Shown here: positions 62,768-64,000 of the stretch, one piece after another
Layout of the letters: the number at the start of each line of letters is the position of its first letter
Position numbering within the stretch: position 1 is the stretch's first letter
Assembly (NCBI GenBank): GCA_963791325.1
Contig: CAWBRU010000008.1
Location: 124,001-188,000 of the forward strand
DNA length: 64,000 nucleotides
DNA from: JBEVJK01 sp963791325
Lineage (GTDB): Bacteria > Pseudomonadota > Alphaproteobacteria > Rhizobiales > Rhizobiaceae
Direction: 5' to 3'
Made by a program: the position numbers and the translations under genes
Notes under the pieces: model-generated
What the model saw: only the letters and a program-made list of their open reading frames with translations
Told to the model about the DNA's origin: nothing
The model's database searches: none

Positions 62768-64000
62768 GCACGGCGCAGGCCATTGCCGAGGAGCCCTATC
62801 CGCAGCGCTGGCTGGCGCTGGCGGTGCTGCTTTCGGCCGGCTTCATGAATCTGGTCGACATCTCGATCGTCAACGTCGCGCTGCCGCGGATGCAGGTGAG
62901 CATGAGCGCCACCTCGACCGAGATCGAATGGGTGGTGGCCGCCTATGTGCTGGCCTTCGCGCTCGGCCTGCTGCCGTTCGGCCGGCTCGGCGATCGCATC
63001 GGCCGCAAGCGCATGTTCCTCCTCGGCGTCACCGGCTTCACGCTCTGCTCGCTGCTCTGCGGCCTGGCGCCGGACATGACCAGCCTGATCGTGGCCCGCG
63101 CGCTGCAGGGGCTCGCCGGAGCGATGATGATGCCGCAGGTGCTGGCGATCGTGCAGACGATGTTTCCAACGTATGAGCGGGCCTTCGCCTTCTCCCTGTT
63201 CGGCACGGCGGCGGGCCTCGCCTCGGTTGCCGGACCGCTCTCCGGCGGGCTGCTGATCCATGCGGCGCTGTTCGGGCTCGACTGGCGCCCGGTCTTCCTG
63301 GTCAATCTGCCGATCGGGCTGGCGGCGGTGCTGGCCGCCTGGTGGATCGTGCCGCCGTCGCGGCGCAATCCGGAGATCCGCAACGATTGGGGCGGCATGG
63401 CGATCGCCGCGGCGTCGATCCTGCTCACCGTCTTCCCGCTGATCGAAGGCCACGCCTATGGCTGGCCGCGCTGGGCGTTCCTGATGATCGGAGCCGCGCT
63501 CATCGGCTTTGCGCTGTTCTACCTCTACGAACGGCGTCAGGCGAGGCACGGCAAGAGCCAGCTCTTGCCGGTGGCACTGCTTGCCAACGGCAATTTCCTG
63601 CTCGGCTCGGCGATGACCGTGATCCTGTTTTCCGGCGTCTCGGGGTTCTTCCTGGTGCTGGCGGTGTTCCTGCAAAGCGGCTTCGGCTTTTCCCCATTGC
63701 AGTCGGGCGTCACCACCGTGCCGTTTCCGCTCGGCGTGCTGATCGCCTCGTTCGTGTCGGGCCGCTTCGGCCTGGCTTATGCCCGGCCGCGGATCGCCGC
63801 GGGCGCGCTCTGCCTGGTGGCGGGCATGGCGAGCCTGTTCGTCATCGTCGCGCGGCTCGGCGACGGGCTCAGCCATTGGCAGCTTGCCGCGCCGCTGATG
63901 CTCTGCGGCTTCGGCCTGGGCTGCGCGATCTCGCCGATGTTCCAGACCGTGCTCGCCAGCGTGCCGCACCGCGACGCCGGGTCGGGATCGGGAGCGCTGC
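62764..64000 (+). CDS. MFS drug exporter, DHA2 (EmrB/QacA-like), cut by the right edge
   Basis: Inner-membrane proton-drug antiporter with 14 expected helices; about 412 residues are in view. TTG 62764 overlaps the upstream stop by 4 bp and gives MSTAQAIAEEPYPQRWLALA. Motif D1-like NLVDISIVNVALPRM, motif A GRLGDRIGRKRMFLL and motif C-like GTAAGLASVAGPLSGGLL identify the DHA2 family. The frame stays open to the edge. Co-transcription with ptrB is likely. Confidence 0.9.
   Translation, partial: MSTAQAIAEEPYPQRWLALAVLLSAGFMNLVDISIVNVALPRMQVSMSATSTEIEWVVAAYVLAFALGLLPFGRLGDRIGRKRMFLLGVTGFTLCSLLCGLAPDMTSLIVARALQGLAGAMMMPQVLAIVQTMFPTYERAFAFSLFGTAAGLASVAGPLSGGLLIHAALFGLDWRPVFLVNLPIGLAAVLAAWWIVPPSRRNPEIRNDWGGMAIAAASILLTVFPLIEGHAYGWPRWAFLMIGAALIGFALFYLYERRQARHGKSQLLPVALLANGNFLLGSAMTVILFSGVSGFFLVLAVFLQSGFGFSPLQSGVTTVPFPLGVLIASFVSGRFGLAYARPRIAAGALCLVAGMASLFVIVARLGDGLSHWQLAAPLMLCGFGLGCAISPMFQTVLASVPHRDAGSGSGAL

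Overview
The window reads as a chromosomal segment of a GC-rich alphaproteobacterium, most likely of the order Hyphomicrobiales (Rhizobiales). The evidence is a BA14K-family protein, Hyphomicrobiales-type metabolic genes, and a family of short intergenic repeats whose core (AAGTCTTTGTTTTTCCGCA followed by a palindromic CAATTCCGGACGG block) is common in that order. Genus cannot be decided from sequence alone. No tRNA, rRNA or CRISPR array was found.

Positions 1 to about 16,000 are a decayed, mosaic prophage or genomic island. Its right end is a frameshifted tyrosine integrase (14722-15947). Reading leftwards come a HTH/excisionase-like gene, a broken Ala/Arg-rich gene, a SpoVG-like gene, and a tightly overlapping replication module (DUF669-like protein, primase-like protein, RecA-type AAA ATPase). 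Next is a piece of a different, T7-like phage: the terminase C-terminus and two small genes. At the far left are broken small and large terminase subunits. Embedded cargo includes a di-haem cytochrome c peroxidase, a TPR protein, a BA14K protein and a fused IS481/IS5 transposase remnant. Frameshifts are concentrated in this part.

Positions 16,000-30,000 carry: a LysR regulator and class-III aminotransferase; a 2OG-Fe(II) oxygenase; an adenylate cyclase with a Cys-rich N-terminus; a PLP C-S lyase-like gene coupled to a sugar-type ABC transporter (binding protein and two permeases, no ATPase nearby); and a cluster of small housekeeping and stress genes (3-methyladenine glycosylase, NTF2-like, GFA, GST, ABM monooxygenase). 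Several broken methyltransferase and cupin remnants lie among these.

Positions 30,000-37,000 hold a secreted protein with two tandem PAP2 phosphatase domains, a Tat-exported alkylsulfatase, and a quinone-reductase/cupin pair. Positions 36,600-42,000 form a catabolic unit: a divergent IclR regulator, a Tat-exported amino-acid-type binding protein, two permeases, an ATPase and a SelA-like PLP enzyme.

Positions 42,000-64,000 are mostly intact core genes: an ArsR/SRPBCC pair with a striking double operator, methyltransferase, lactate dehydrogenase-like flavoenzyme, haloacid dehalogenase, L,D-transpeptidase, HerA-like ATPase, methylmalonyl-CoA mutase (two subunits), a polysaccharide-lyase-like protein, EttA, a KAS III-like synthase, a MOSC protein boxed in by repeats, oligopeptidase B and an MFS exporter cut by the window end.
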